NCBI RefSeq assembly: GCF_014863605.1
Contig: NZ_CP062252.1
Coordinates: 3,605,001-3,669,000, forward strand
DNA length: 64,000 nt
Origin: Pseudomonas allokribbensis
GTDB lineage: Bacteria > Pseudomonadota > Gammaproteobacteria > Pseudomonadales > Pseudomonadaceae
Direction of reading: 5' to 3'
This document shows positions 56,316 to 64,000 of the stretch, one piece after another. The notes beneath the pieces were generated by a model. It worked only from the letters and a program-made list of their open reading frames with translations. It had not been told where the DNA came from and did not search any database. Each line of letters begins with the position of its first letter. Within the stretch, counting starts at the first letter, position 1. Both the position numbers and the translations under genes were made by a program.

Positions 56316-56553
56316 CTATCGAGACCTTTATGGTCGGATCTTTTTCCCGTTCCTTGCACAGAGCAATCAGCTCCAGATCCTCAAGGCGATTCATCAGCGC
56401 CTCATAGGCTTTTGCCGGGACGCAATAAAAGGCCGGCTCATTGCGGTTGAGAATTGCAACTGAATCACCGCCGCCTGCTGCGACAGTACCCATGGGATTT
56501 TTTTTCAGTTCGGAAATGCTCGCTACGACTTGGGAAAGGACTATATGTGTCAT
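56305..56553 (-). CDS. Phd/YefM-type antitoxin
   Basis: 82 aa from ATG 56553; a much longer frame upstream lacks start signals. MTHIVLSQVVASISELKKNPMGTVAAGGGDSVAILNRNEPAFYCV has the Phd/YefM DNA-binding fold, and the C-terminus (EREKDPTIKVSIDDL) is the toxin-binding tail. It neutralises the RelE-type toxin and probably represses the operon through the palindrome at 56568-56599. Confidence 0.87.
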   Translation of the reverse strand: MTHIVLSQVVASISELKKNPMGTVAAGGGDSVAILNRNEPAFYCVPAKAYEALMNRLEDLELIALCKEREKDPTIKVSIDDL

Positions 56554-56567
56554 GAAGGGTCGCCTCG

Positions 56568-56599
56568 GAGTGCTTTTCAGAGTGCTGAAAATAGCACTC
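56568..56599. promoter_or_regulatory. Palindrome upstream of the toxin-antitoxin operon
   Basis: Arms GAGTGCTTTTC and GAAAATAGCACTC, with the motif GAGTGCT repeated inside. Placed 15-46 bp before the antitoxin ATG, where autorepression by antitoxin or toxin-antitoxin complex would act. Confidence 0.5.
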
Positions 56600-56867
56600 C
56601 AGGACGCATCTGACTTCAATCCTTTTGCTACGGAAACTGCTTTCAAACCTGCATCACTGCCCATCAGGAGCTCCTTTGATAAATGCCTGAAAAACGATAC
56701 CAGCTGCTTGGCGTCCGCGGATCTGAGTCTTCTGAGGGAATGCTCTTGCAGCAAAGTAGGACGAAATCATCCTTTGCAGGACCTACCTGTAATTTCTGAC
56801 AGTAGACCGCCGTTTTGCCCTGCTTTAACGTCAAAGGCCTTCCAGATTCATTGCTCAGGAGGCTCCA

Positions 56868-57299
56868 ATGACGACGCCGACTCGATATTCAGCGTTGCCC
56901 CCGACGTACCGGAAGGTCTTGAAAGCCAGGCGCCTTGTCGTCCTGTACTTCTTCAACGAGCACTGCGGTGCCTGCGTGTTCTCCGGCCCCGTTTTTCTCG
57001 AAGTCGCCAAGCCCTTCCGGCCCTGGATGGATATCTTCATGCTCGATACCGCACAGTCGTGCCGACATCCTGATGTCACGGGTACTCCGACGGTGTTGTT
57101 CTACAAGGAAGGCGTACTGTTCAAAAAACTGAAAGGCATCGGAACGGATGAATCGCTTCTGCAAGACTTCACCCAGTTCCTCGGCAAAACCAGACACCAC
57201 GCCGCGCCGCGCAAATCGCCCCATGACCTGAGCTGGCTTCGCCACACTCTGCGTACCCTCTGCACCATCCCCCGCGCAAAACGATGGAACTTTTCCTGA
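56868..57299 (+). CDS. Thioredoxin-like protein
   Basis: 143 aa, GGAGG 7 bases before ATG. Thioredoxin fold with active site HCGAC (Cys-Gly-Ala-Cys), RLVVLYFFNEHCG before it, and the cis-Pro loop TGTPTVLFYKEG. A basic C-terminal tail (RHHAAPRKSPHD, RTLCTIPRAKRW) is unusual. No signal peptide, so a cytoplasmic redox role is likely; partner unknown. Confidence 0.85.
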   Translation: MTTPTRYSALPPTYRKVLKARRLVVLYFFNEHCGACVFSGPVFLEVAKPFRPWMDIFMLDTAQSCRHPDVTGTPTVLFYKEGVLFKKLKGIGTDESLLQDFTQFLGKTRHHAAPRKSPHDLSWLRHTLRTLCTIPRAKRWNFS

Positions 57300-57335
57300 A
57301 AGTGCCACCTAAGAGCCATCAGATATGGCACTTTC
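57298..57335. terminator. Hairpin after the thioredoxin-like gene
   Basis: 10-bp arms GAAAGTGCCA / TGGCACTTTC overlapping the stop codon, 18-base loop and no T run. A weak terminator or stabilising structure. Confidence 0.5.
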
Positions 57336-57367
57336 GTTCCAATTGATCTGTAACAACTAGCCTCAAG

Positions 57368-57409
57368 GCCGGATTGGACAAGCTCCCATCCGGCTGCTTT
57401 TCTTTATTT
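57368..57409 (+). terminator. Intrinsic terminator
   Basis: Stem GCCGGAT / ATCCGGC with a 13-base loop, then TTTTCTTTATTT. Ends upstream transcription before the wecB operon. Confidence 0.75.
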
Positions 57410-57473
57410 CTCAGAAAGAGATAGGTGCTGCTGGCTATCCGGCCACGGCCTTGCTTCGTCCCAGGAGGGGTCA

Positions 57474-58628
57474 ATGTCCTTTAACGTCATGATGGTTTTC
57501 GGTACTCGCCCGGAGGCCATCAAAATGGCCCCGCTGGCTCGGGTTCTGCGTCAGTGGCCCGACATCAAACTCAACATCTGCTCGACCGGCCAGCATCGGG
57601 AGATGCTCAAACAGGTACTCGACGCGTTCGAACTGACGGTCGATGAAGACCTGCAAGTGATGACCCAGGGCCAGACGCTCAACGTTCTGTCGCAACATCT
57701 GCTTGCTCAACTCGACCAGGCCTACGAACGGGTCAAACCGGACATCGTGCTGGTACACGGCGACACCACCACCAGCTTCATCGCCGCCCTCGCCGCGTTC
57801 AACCGGCAACTGCCCATCGGCCACGTCGAGGCCGGTTTGCGCACCGGCAACCTGCGCGCGCCCTGGCCTGAAGAAGCCAACCGACGTCTGACCGGCGTGA
57901 TCGCCGACCTACACTTCCCGCCGACCGGCAAAGCCGAAGCGAATCTGCTGCGCGAAGGCGTGCCGCAGGACAACATCGAAATCACCGGCAATACCGTCAT
58001 CGATGCGCTGCTGTGGATGCGCACGAACCAGCAACAGAGCAACTGGCGCCCGGCTGCCGATTCACCTCTGGCGGTGCTCGACGACAGCCGTCGCATGGTG
58101 TTGATCACGGGCCATCGCCGGGAAAACCTTGGCGACGGTTTCCAGAACATCTGCCAGGCCCTGGCCGATCTCGCCCTGCGTTACCCGGACGTGCAATTCG
58201 TCTACCCGGTTCACCTCAATCCGCAGGTGCAGAGCGCGGTGTACGGCATGCTCGCCGACAAACCCAACATCTATCTGGTCGCCCCTCAGGATTACCCGAA
58301 CTTCGTCTGGCTGATGGGCCGTGCGCACTTCATCCTGACCGACTCCGGCGGCGTCCAGGAGGAAGCGCCAGCCATCGGCAAGCCGCTGCTGGTATTGCGT
58401 GACGTCACCGAACGCCCCTCCGTGCTTGAGGGCGGCACCGTGCTGCTGGTGGGCACCGACACCGCAAAGATCGTCAAGGAAGCCAGCCAGTTGCTCGATG
58501 ACGAAGCGACCTACAAACGCATGAGCCGCGTCCACAGCCCATACGGTGACGGTCACGCCAGCGAACGTATCGCCAAACGCCTCCACGCCTGGCTGAGCGC
58601 ACGCTCGACGGCGGGTAACGGGGTATGA
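57474..58628 (+). CDS. wecB: UDP-N-acetylglucosamine 2-epimerase (non-hydrolysing)
   Basis: 384 aa, ATG 57474 with AGGAGG upstream. Interconverts UDP-GlcNAc and UDP-ManNAc. FGTRPEAIKMAPLARVL, CSTGQHREMLKQVLD, HGDTTTSFIAALAAF, VEAGLRTGN, TGHRRENLG, PQDYPNFVWLMG, TDSGGVQEEAP are all family signatures. Its stop overlaps the nfrB-like ATG by 4 bp (ATGA), so it supplies UDP-ManNAc to that glycosyltransferase. Confidence 0.95.
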   Translation: MSFNVMMVFGTRPEAIKMAPLARVLRQWPDIKLNICSTGQHREMLKQVLDAFELTVDEDLQVMTQGQTLNVLSQHLLAQLDQAYERVKPDIVLVHGDTTTSFIAALAAFNRQLPIGHVEAGLRTGNLRAPWPEEANRRLTGVIADLHFPPTGKAEANLLREGVPQDNIEITGNTVIDALLWMRTNQQQSNWRPAADSPLAVLDDSRRMVLITGHRRENLGDGFQNICQALADLALRYPDVQFVYPVHLNPQVQSAVYGMLADKPNIYLVAPQDYPNFVWLMGRAHFILTDSGGVQEEAPAIGKPLLVLRDVTERPSVLEGGTVLLVGTDTAKIVKEASQLLDDEATYKRMSRVHSPYGDGHASERIAKRLHAWLSARSTAGNGV

Positions 58629-60799
58629 GCCTGGGCTGGGTCGATTTTTTTGCGTTTGTGCTGTTTGGTCTGAAGTATGTGGCGATCCTCCTCGCCCTGC
58701 TGATGTTCATCCTCGGCCTCGATGACCTGTTCATCGATCTGGTGTACTGGAGCCGCAAGTTAATTCGGCGCTGGCGGATCTACGAGAAATTCAAGCGCGC
58801 TGACGAGGAACGCCTGTATTCGATTCCCGAGAAGCCGCTGGCGATCATGGTGCCGGCGTGGAACGAAGTCGGCGTGGTCGGCGAGATGGCGCGGCTGGCT
58901 GCCTCGACCATCGATTATGAGAACTATCAGATTTTCGTCGGCACCTACCCCAACGACGCCGAAACCCAGGCCGACGTCGATGCGGTCTGCCAGCACTACC
59001 CCAACGTGCACAAAGTGGTCTGCGCCCGACCGGGCCCCACCAGCAAGGCCGACTGTCTGAACAACATCATCGATGCGATCCTGCGTTTCGAGAGCGAGGC
59101 GAAGATCCAGTTCGCCGGTTTCATCCTGCACGATGCCGAAGACGTGATTTCGCCGATGGAGTTGCGCCTCTACAACTACCTGCTGCCGAACAAGGACTTG
59201 ATCCAGATTCCGGTCTACCCCTACGCACCGGAATGGAAAGGCTTTACCGCCGGGCACTACGTCGATGAGTTCGCCGAGAACCACGGCAAGGACGTTATCG
59301 TCCGCGAAGCCCTCACCGGCCAGGTGCCCAGCGCCGGCGTCGGCACCTGCTTCAGCCGTAAGGCCATCAGCGCGCTGCTGGAGGACGGCGACGGTATTGC
59401 TTTCGATGTGCAGAGTCTCACCGAGGACTACGACATCGGTTTCCGCTTGAAGCAGAAAGGCATGAAATGCATCTTCGCCCGCTATTCGGTCAGCGATCCG
59501 AAACTGGCGCTGGAGCAACCGTGGGTGTTCGGGATGAATCGCGAATTTTCCCAGGTGATCTGCGTACGCGAGCACTTTCCCCGCGACTTGCAACACGCGA
59601 TCCGGCAGAAATCACGCTGGATTGTCGGCATCGTGTTTCAGGGCACCAAGAACCTCGGCTGGAGCCGCAAAGGCCTGCTCAATTATTTCCTGTGGCGTGA
59701 CCGTCGCGGACTGATCGCCTACCTGCTGAGCTTTCTGGTCAACCTGCTGTTCCTGGTGCTGCTGGCGATGTGGGCCATCACGGTGATTGCCCCAGAGTCA
59801 TGGCGCTATCCCTCGATCCTCGCCGACAGCTCGTTGCTGTCGGTGCTGCTGTGGCTCAACGGTTTGATGCTGTTCAACCGCCTGTTCCAGCGTGGCTGGT
59901 TTGTCACTCGCTACTACGGGCTGGTCGAAGGTCTGTTGTCGGCGCCGCGCATGATGTGGAGTAACTTCGTCAACTTCTTCGCCAACCTGCGCGCCCTGCG
60001 TCAGGTCATGGAGATGGGCGACTCACGCCGAGTGGCCTGGGACAAGACCACCCACGAGTTCCCGGCGCTGACCAAGGCGCAACGTACCCCGCTCGGCCAT
60101 CGGCTGGTGGAGAAAGGCTTGCTCACCGAAGAACAACTGGAAGCGGCGATCACCAGTCCGGTGCGCCGTCGTCTTGGTCGCGAACTGCTGCTGCGTGAGT
60201 ACATCGACAGCACTCAGCTGGTTCAAACACTTGCCGAACAGCTTGACCTGGAGTGGGCGCCACTCAACCCGTTCAAGCTGGACAAGCGCCTGATCGATGC
60301 CGTGCCACGCCGGGTCGCATCGCACTACGGCGTACTGCCGGTGGCCGAAGAAGGCGACACCCTGATTCTGGCCTCCGAAGGCCCGGTCAGCCAGGTCTCG
60401 CTCGGCGCGATCAGCCGTCAATTGAAACGCCCGGTGCGTAGCCGTCTGGCACCCCAGGGCCGCGTTACGCTGGGGATTCGTTACTGGTACGCCAGCCCCC
60501 GCCAGAATGAGGAAGTGCGTCATATGCTCGAAGTACTTGAGCGCCATCAGGACGATGAAGCCTTGCTGGAGCGGGTCAGCCGCCATCAGGTGCTGCTGGG
60601 CAATCTGCTGCAGGTTCGCGGTATGGTGCCGCCAACCTTGTTCAATCAGGCGTTGATCGATTTCGATGCCGAAAACATGTCACTCGGGGAGCATCTGATT
60701 TCCCGCGGCATGATCACCCAGGAAGTCCTGGAACAAGCCCTCGCCGATCAGGCCAGCGAACAGCAAGCCGCCTACCGCATTGTCCGGGAGGTCGCATGA
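58625..60799 (+). CDS. nfrB: NfrB-type inner membrane glycosyltransferase with MshEN-like domains
   Basis: 724 aa. N-terminal span (about 10-38), family-2 glycosyltransferase (about 70-330: DXD-type HDAEDVISPMEL, GVGTCFSRKAI, and QKSRW of the QxxRW motif), two to three spans (about 365-425). Then MshEN-like motif pair 1 (PLGHRLVEKGLLTEEQL, about 488-509, and RLGRELLLREYIDSTQL, about 515-540) and pair 2 near the C-terminus (LLGNLLQVRGMVPPTLF, about 655, and SLGEHLISRGMITQEVL, about 690). MshEN folds bind c-di-GMP. In E. coli, NfrB with NfrA makes a ManNAc-containing glycan that is the phage N4 receptor. Overlaps wecB and nfrA by 4 bp each. Confidence 0.88.
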   Translation: MSLGWVDFFAFVLFGLKYVAILLALLMFILGLDDLFIDLVYWSRKLIRRWRIYEKFKRADEERLYSIPEKPLAIMVPAWNEVGVVGEMARLAASTIDYENYQIFVGTYPNDAETQADVDAVCQHYPNVHKVVCARPGPTSKADCLNNIIDAILRFESEAKIQFAGFILHDAEDVISPMELRLYNYLLPNKDLIQIPVYPYAPEWKGFTAGHYVDEFAENHGKDVIVREALTGQVPSAGVGTCFSRKAISALLEDGDGIAFDVQSLTEDYDIGFRLKQKGMKCIFARYSVSDPKLALEQPWVFGMNREFSQVICVREHFPRDLQHAIRQKSRWIVGIVFQGTKNLGWSRKGLLNYFLWRDRRGLIAYLLSFLVNLLFLVLLAMWAITVIAPESWRYPSILADSSLLSVLLWLNGLMLFNRLFQRGWFVTRYYGLVEGLLSAPRMMWSNFVNFFANLRALRQVMEMGDSRRVAWDKTTHEFPALTKAQRTPLGHRLVEKGLLTEEQLEAAITSPVRRRLGRELLLREYIDSTQLVQTLAEQLDLEWAPLNPFKLDKRLIDAVPRRVASHYGVLPVAEEGDTLILASEGPVSQVSLGAISRQLKRPVRSRLAPQGRVTLGIRYWYASPRQNEEVRHMLEVLERHQDDEALLERVSRHQVLLGNLLQVRGMVPPTLFNQALIDFDAENMSLGEHLISRGMITQEVLEQALADQASEQQAAYRIVREVA

Positions 60800-63700
60800 A
60801 GCCTGTGCATCGTCACACCCTGTTGATGGGCAGCCTGCTGCTGGGCCTGAGCACCGCGTATCCGCTACAGGCCGCGCCTCTTAGCGACTTCGAGCAATTT
60901 CGCAGCTATCCCTACATGGACCGAAGCTATCGCGAAGCGAAAAAGGGCAACTGGAAAGAAGTCGAACGACTGATGCGCCACTTGCTGGAAAAGGTCCCGA
61001 AAAACGACGAGGCCCGAGCGCTGCTGGTTGAGTCGCTGGCCAAACAACGCCGCTACAAGGACGCCATGCAGGCGCTGCCGGACAACAGCGACGCCCTCCT
61101 CGACCTGCGCCTGACCTGGATCGAACAGGATCCACCCACCAGCACTCAGGTTGAAAGCTGGATGGCCACCAGCAGCCTGAATGATCGCGTGCGTCTGTGG
61201 CAGGCCTACAGTCTGAGTCTCGCCAAGTTCGGCGGCGCGGCCAAGGCTCACGACTGGCTGGCACAGCTGTCGCCCAAGGGCGATGACAATATCCTGCGTC
61301 TGGCACGGGCCAACTGGTCGGAACAGCTGCGCGACTGGAGCGGCACCATCGATCAGCTCGCACCGCTCGCTGCCCGCAAACAGCTGGACGCCGAAGGCTG
61401 GCAACGTCTGGCCAATGCTTATGTACAGCGCCTCGACGAAAAACCGCTGCAACAACTGCTGCAACAGGCACCGACTCCGGAGGCTGCACGCAAGATCCGT
61501 CTGGCAATGGTCGACCGCGCCATTGCCATGGGCCACGAGCAACAGGCACAACGCTGGATTCAGTCGTTGCCGGACTCCGATCTGGCCGATCCCACGCAAC
61601 GTCAGCGCCTGTGGGAGCTGGCACGCAAAACCGAAGACGTGCCGACCGTGCAGCGCTTGAGCAACGATCTGCAACGGCCATGCCTGGAGACCGCTGAATG
61701 GTTGTCACGCCAGGACCCGGAAGCAGCGCTCAAGCAATTTCGTGGTTGCACGCCTGACGACGACCCGCAAACCTGGCTGATACTCGCCCAACGCCTGCAA
61801 GCCACCGACCTGCTGCAGACCACCCGACTGCCGCAGCCGTGGGACAGTCGCCGTCAGGAGCAGTTGCTGGGTGTCTGGCAGGAACAGGGGCGCAGTGACA
61901 AGGTCGACGCCTGGCTGGCGGGTCAGACGCAGACCGCCGATGTGGTCAAGCGTCGGGCGGAATTGTCGCAACGCATGGGCCGAATGACCGAAGCACAAAC
62001 CCTGTGGGAGCTGCATTACCGGCAGACCGGCAATCTGGCTTCGCTGAATCAAGCCACTTATCTGGCGGTGAACAGCGGCGATCGTGAGCATGCGCAGCAA
62101 TTACTTGAAACGGCGTATGACCGCCATCAAGGGCGCTTGCCGGCCACTGCACTGCAACGTCTGGCCGGACTTTATGCGGCTTCGAAAACCACGACACCGG
62201 AACAGCAACGGCGAATGGCTTCATTGCTCACCCATGTGGATGGCGCCACCCGTGGTCAATTACTCGCGCAACTCGCGGAAAACGGTCAGTGCGACGCGGT
62301 TCAGCAAGCCATCGGCAACCGTCCGCAGGCTGCCGGTGACTACCGAGCACTGGGGCGTTGCGCGATGCCGGATCGGCCGGGCGAGGCTGTCGTCTATTAC
62401 CAGCAAGCGGAAAAACTCGGCGACCGCGGCAGTCGTCTGCCGTTGGCGTACGCCCTGGAAGCCGCCGGTGATTCGGCTGGCGCACTGGCCATCTGGCGCA
62501 GCCTCCCGGCAGCGGAACTGAGCGACAACGCGCGCCTCACCGCGAGCCGCAGCGCGCTGAATACCGGTGACAGCCAGACAGCCGAACGCTACTGGCAGCA
62601 AAGCACCACCCGCGGCGCCAACGAATGGACCCTCGGCGCGGCAATCGCCGACGCCCGTGGCGATCATGTCCAGGCACTTGAACGTCAGCGTAAAGCCTTG
62701 CAACAAGCACCGGACGCCGGGCATTTCTACGCGGCGTCGGTCACCGCACAAAAGGCCGGGGATTTGCCGCAAAGTACCGCATGGCTGGCCGAGGCGGTAC
62801 GCCGCGACCCGAACAACCCGCGTTACCGCGCCGACTACGGCATGCGGTTGGCCGGCGCCGAAACCCGCGAGGAACGCGCCACCGCAATCCCCTATCTGCA
62901 ACAGGCCACCCGTGATTTCCCCGAGGACTATCGACTGGGTGAAACCCTGGCCTGGCGTTATGACGAAGCGGAAGACAGCGCCTCTGCCCGCAAGGAACTG
63001 CGTCGGGTGATTGATCTGGAACAGAACCCGGTGGCTGCCGACGACGAGGATGGCAGCATGGAAGCGCGGCGTTACCGTCAGCGCCGCGCCCATGAAACCC
63101 TCTCCCGCCGCGACAGCCGGACGATTGCCAGCACCTGGTCACCGGCGGGGGTATCGACGAATGACTTCGTGCGACCGGACGAGAGCAAAGGTTCGAACCG
63201 CCGCGCCGACTCGCAAAACGTACAACTGGCGATGTGGGATCACGCTCTGGGCGATGAACCGAGCCGCGCCGGCAGCACGCTGTCGGTGTATGGCCGGGTC
63301 CTGCTCGGTGGCCAGGGTCGCTCCAGTTACGCCGAATCCCTCGCTGCTGGTGTCGGCCTGCGCTACAAGCCGTGGGGCACGCAGAACATTAACTTCTACG
63401 GCGAAATCTACAAACAGAGCCAGTTCAACGATGACGACAACCACAGCCTGAGCCTCGGCCAGATGCTGGTGCCGGAAAAGTTGCTGGATCAGGTCAACGA
63501 TCACCGCCAGGACGGCCACACCACCACCGACTACCTGCTGCGCGCGACTGCCTCGTTCCTCGATCAGGGCAAGTACCGCAACGACTGGCGCGTCGATGAA
63601 AACGATTGGGATGAGCGTTTCCTCTACCTCGACGCCGCCTGGTGGACCAAGGCCGGCGATCATCAATGGCTGTCGCGGTTCCAGCAGGGGCATGCCTGGA

Positions 63701-63954
63701 AGCTGCCAAAGAGCGGTGCTCAGACAATCATGCCTTACGGCTTCCTCGAATTTGCCAGTCAGGACCCGAGCAACGATTGGCGCCAGGATCTGCGTACTGG
63801 CGTGGGTCTGCGCTGGCAGTGGTGGTACGACGAAGATCGCTACAACGCCTACCGGTCGAAACTGACGGTACGCACCGAATATCAACAGTCCCTGGGCGGC
63901 AATCTGTATGAAGGCGGCAACGGTGTGCTGCTGGGCGTGGAGTGGAATTTCTGA
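60796..63954 (+). CDS. nfrA: NfrA-type outer membrane/TPR protein
   Basis: 1052 aa. Signal peptide MKPVHRHTLLMGSLLLGLSTA with cleavage near LQA-AP. About residues 30-760 are helical repeats of TPR type (SYREAKKGNWKEVERLMRHLL, EARALLVESLAKQRRYKDAM and many like them). The C-terminal 220 residues are beta-rich with Tyr/Trp (SVYGRVLLGGQG, NINFYGEIYKQSQF, VRTEYQQSLGGNLYEGGNG) and end in aromatic WNF, like an outer membrane barrel or the NfrA_C domain. Expected to export or display the glycan made by NfrB. Overlaps nfrB by 4 bp. Confidence 0.88.
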   Translation: MKPVHRHTLLMGSLLLGLSTAYPLQAAPLSDFEQFRSYPYMDRSYREAKKGNWKEVERLMRHLLEKVPKNDEARALLVESLAKQRRYKDAMQALPDNSDALLDLRLTWIEQDPPTSTQVESWMATSSLNDRVRLWQAYSLSLAKFGGAAKAHDWLAQLSPKGDDNILRLARANWSEQLRDWSGTIDQLAPLAARKQLDAEGWQRLANAYVQRLDEKPLQQLLQQAPTPEAARKIRLAMVDRAIAMGHEQQAQRWIQSLPDSDLADPTQRQRLWELARKTEDVPTVQRLSNDLQRPCLETAEWLSRQDPEAALKQFRGCTPDDDPQTWLILAQRLQATDLLQTTRLPQPWDSRRQEQLLGVWQEQGRSDKVDAWLAGQTQTADVVKRRAELSQRMGRMTEAQTLWELHYRQTGNLASLNQATYLAVNSGDREHAQQLLETAYDRHQGRLPATALQRLAGLYAASKTTTPEQQRRMASLLTHVDGATRGQLLAQLAENGQCDAVQQAIGNRPQAAGDYRALGRCAMPDRPGEAVVYYQQAEKLGDRGSRLPLAYALEAAGDSAGALAIWRSLPAAELSDNARLTASRSALNTGDSQTAERYWQQSTTRGANEWTLGAAIADARGDHVQALERQRKALQQAPDAGHFYAASVTAQKAGDLPQSTAWLAEAVRRDPNNPRYRADYGMRLAGAETREERATAIPYLQQATRDFPEDYRLGETLAWRYDEAEDSASARKELRRVIDLEQNPVAADDEDGSMEARRYRQRRAHETLSRRDSRTIASTWSPAGVSTNDFVRPDESKGSNRRADSQNVQLAMWDHALGDEPSRAGSTLSVYGRVLLGGQGRSSYAESLAAGVGLRYKPWGTQNINFYGEIYKQSQFNDDDNHSLSLGQMLVPEKLLDQVNDHRQDGHTTTDYLLRATASFLDQGKYRNDWRVDENDWDERFLYLDAAWWTKAGDHQWLSRFQQGHAWKLPKSGAQTIMPYGFLEFASQDPSNDWRQDLRTGVGLRWQWWYDEDRYNAYRSKLTVRTEYQQSLGGNLYEGGNGVLLGVEWNF

Positions 63955-64000
63955 TGGCTCGATGGATGTTGTTTTTCTGCCTGCTGATGGGCGCCACGCT
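63954..64000 (+). CDS. Start of a further operon gene, cut by the window edge
   Basis: ATG 63954 overlaps the nfrA stop (TGATG). The visible 15 codons, MARWMLFFCLLMGAT, look like a signal peptide. The gene continues beyond the window; likely an exported member of the same glycan operon. Confidence 0.6.
   Translation, partial: MARWMLFFCLLMGAT

Overview
The window is chromosomal DNA of a fluorescent Pseudomonas (P. fluorescens group). The signs are the order gacA-uvrC-pgsA-tRNA-Gly-tRNA-Cys-tRNA-Leu, GC-rich coding bias, Pseudomonas-type REP repeats, and Pseudomonas-type modABC, hbcR-bdhA and yejABEF blocks. No replication origin, rRNA operon or CRISPR array was seen.

Layout: (1) 1-15.6 kb, backbone. 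A lipoprotein fragment, a DUF1883 protein, an alkylation-repair block (2OG oxygenase, alkB, ada) sharing two near-identical Ada-box-like sites, an acuI-type reductase, a large Gly/Trp-rich secreted protein, a nitronate monooxygenase, modABC behind a perfect ModE-type palindrome, topoisomerase IB, an ABC-F ATPase and three small Pseudomonas ORFs. (2) 16.1-24.9 kb, a decayed phage-derived island in tRNA-Leu(UAA). A 57-bp direct repeat of the tRNA 3' half bounds it. Its integrase, SRAP, PAPS-reductase-like, DUF2786, methyltransferase and other phage genes are broken, but an AT-richer cargo is intact: a PD-(D/E)XK-like protein and a putAbiC-type abortive infection membrane protein. (3) 24.8-28.4 kb, tRNA-Leu, tRNA-Cys, tRNA-Gly, pgsA, uvrC and gacA (TTG start). 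(4) 28.6-33.5 kb, a GNAT enzyme, a DAHP synthase preceded by two short aromatic-rich leader ORFs and a strong terminator (probable attenuation), a three-repeat beta-rich protein, a foldase-independent-type lipase and a parvulin. (5) 33.6-45.1 kb, yejABEF, then hbcR, permease, bdhA and acetoacetyl-CoA synthetase for 3-hydroxybutyrate/acetoacetate use, with a sigma-54 promoter. (6) 45.1-49.2 kb, a PilU-like ATPase, a hybrid histidine kinase and a second parvulin. (7) 49.2-55.7 kb, eight same-strand genes (amino-acid-type ABC importer, RidA, IclR regulator, PLP deaminase, PfkB kinase), best explained as D-glucosaminate catabolism through 2-keto-3-deoxygluconate. (8) 56.0-64.0 kb, a RelE/Phd-type toxin-antitoxin pair, a thioredoxin-like protein, and a wecB-nfrB-nfrA operon for a ManNAc-type exopolysaccharide/N4-receptor system, continuing past the right edge.

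The most interesting signals are the aromatic double leader before DAHP synthase, the defence cargo in the dead island, the Ada protein that lost three of four zinc cysteines while its operator-like sites persist, the glucosaminate cluster, and NfrB with two MshEN-like motif pairs.
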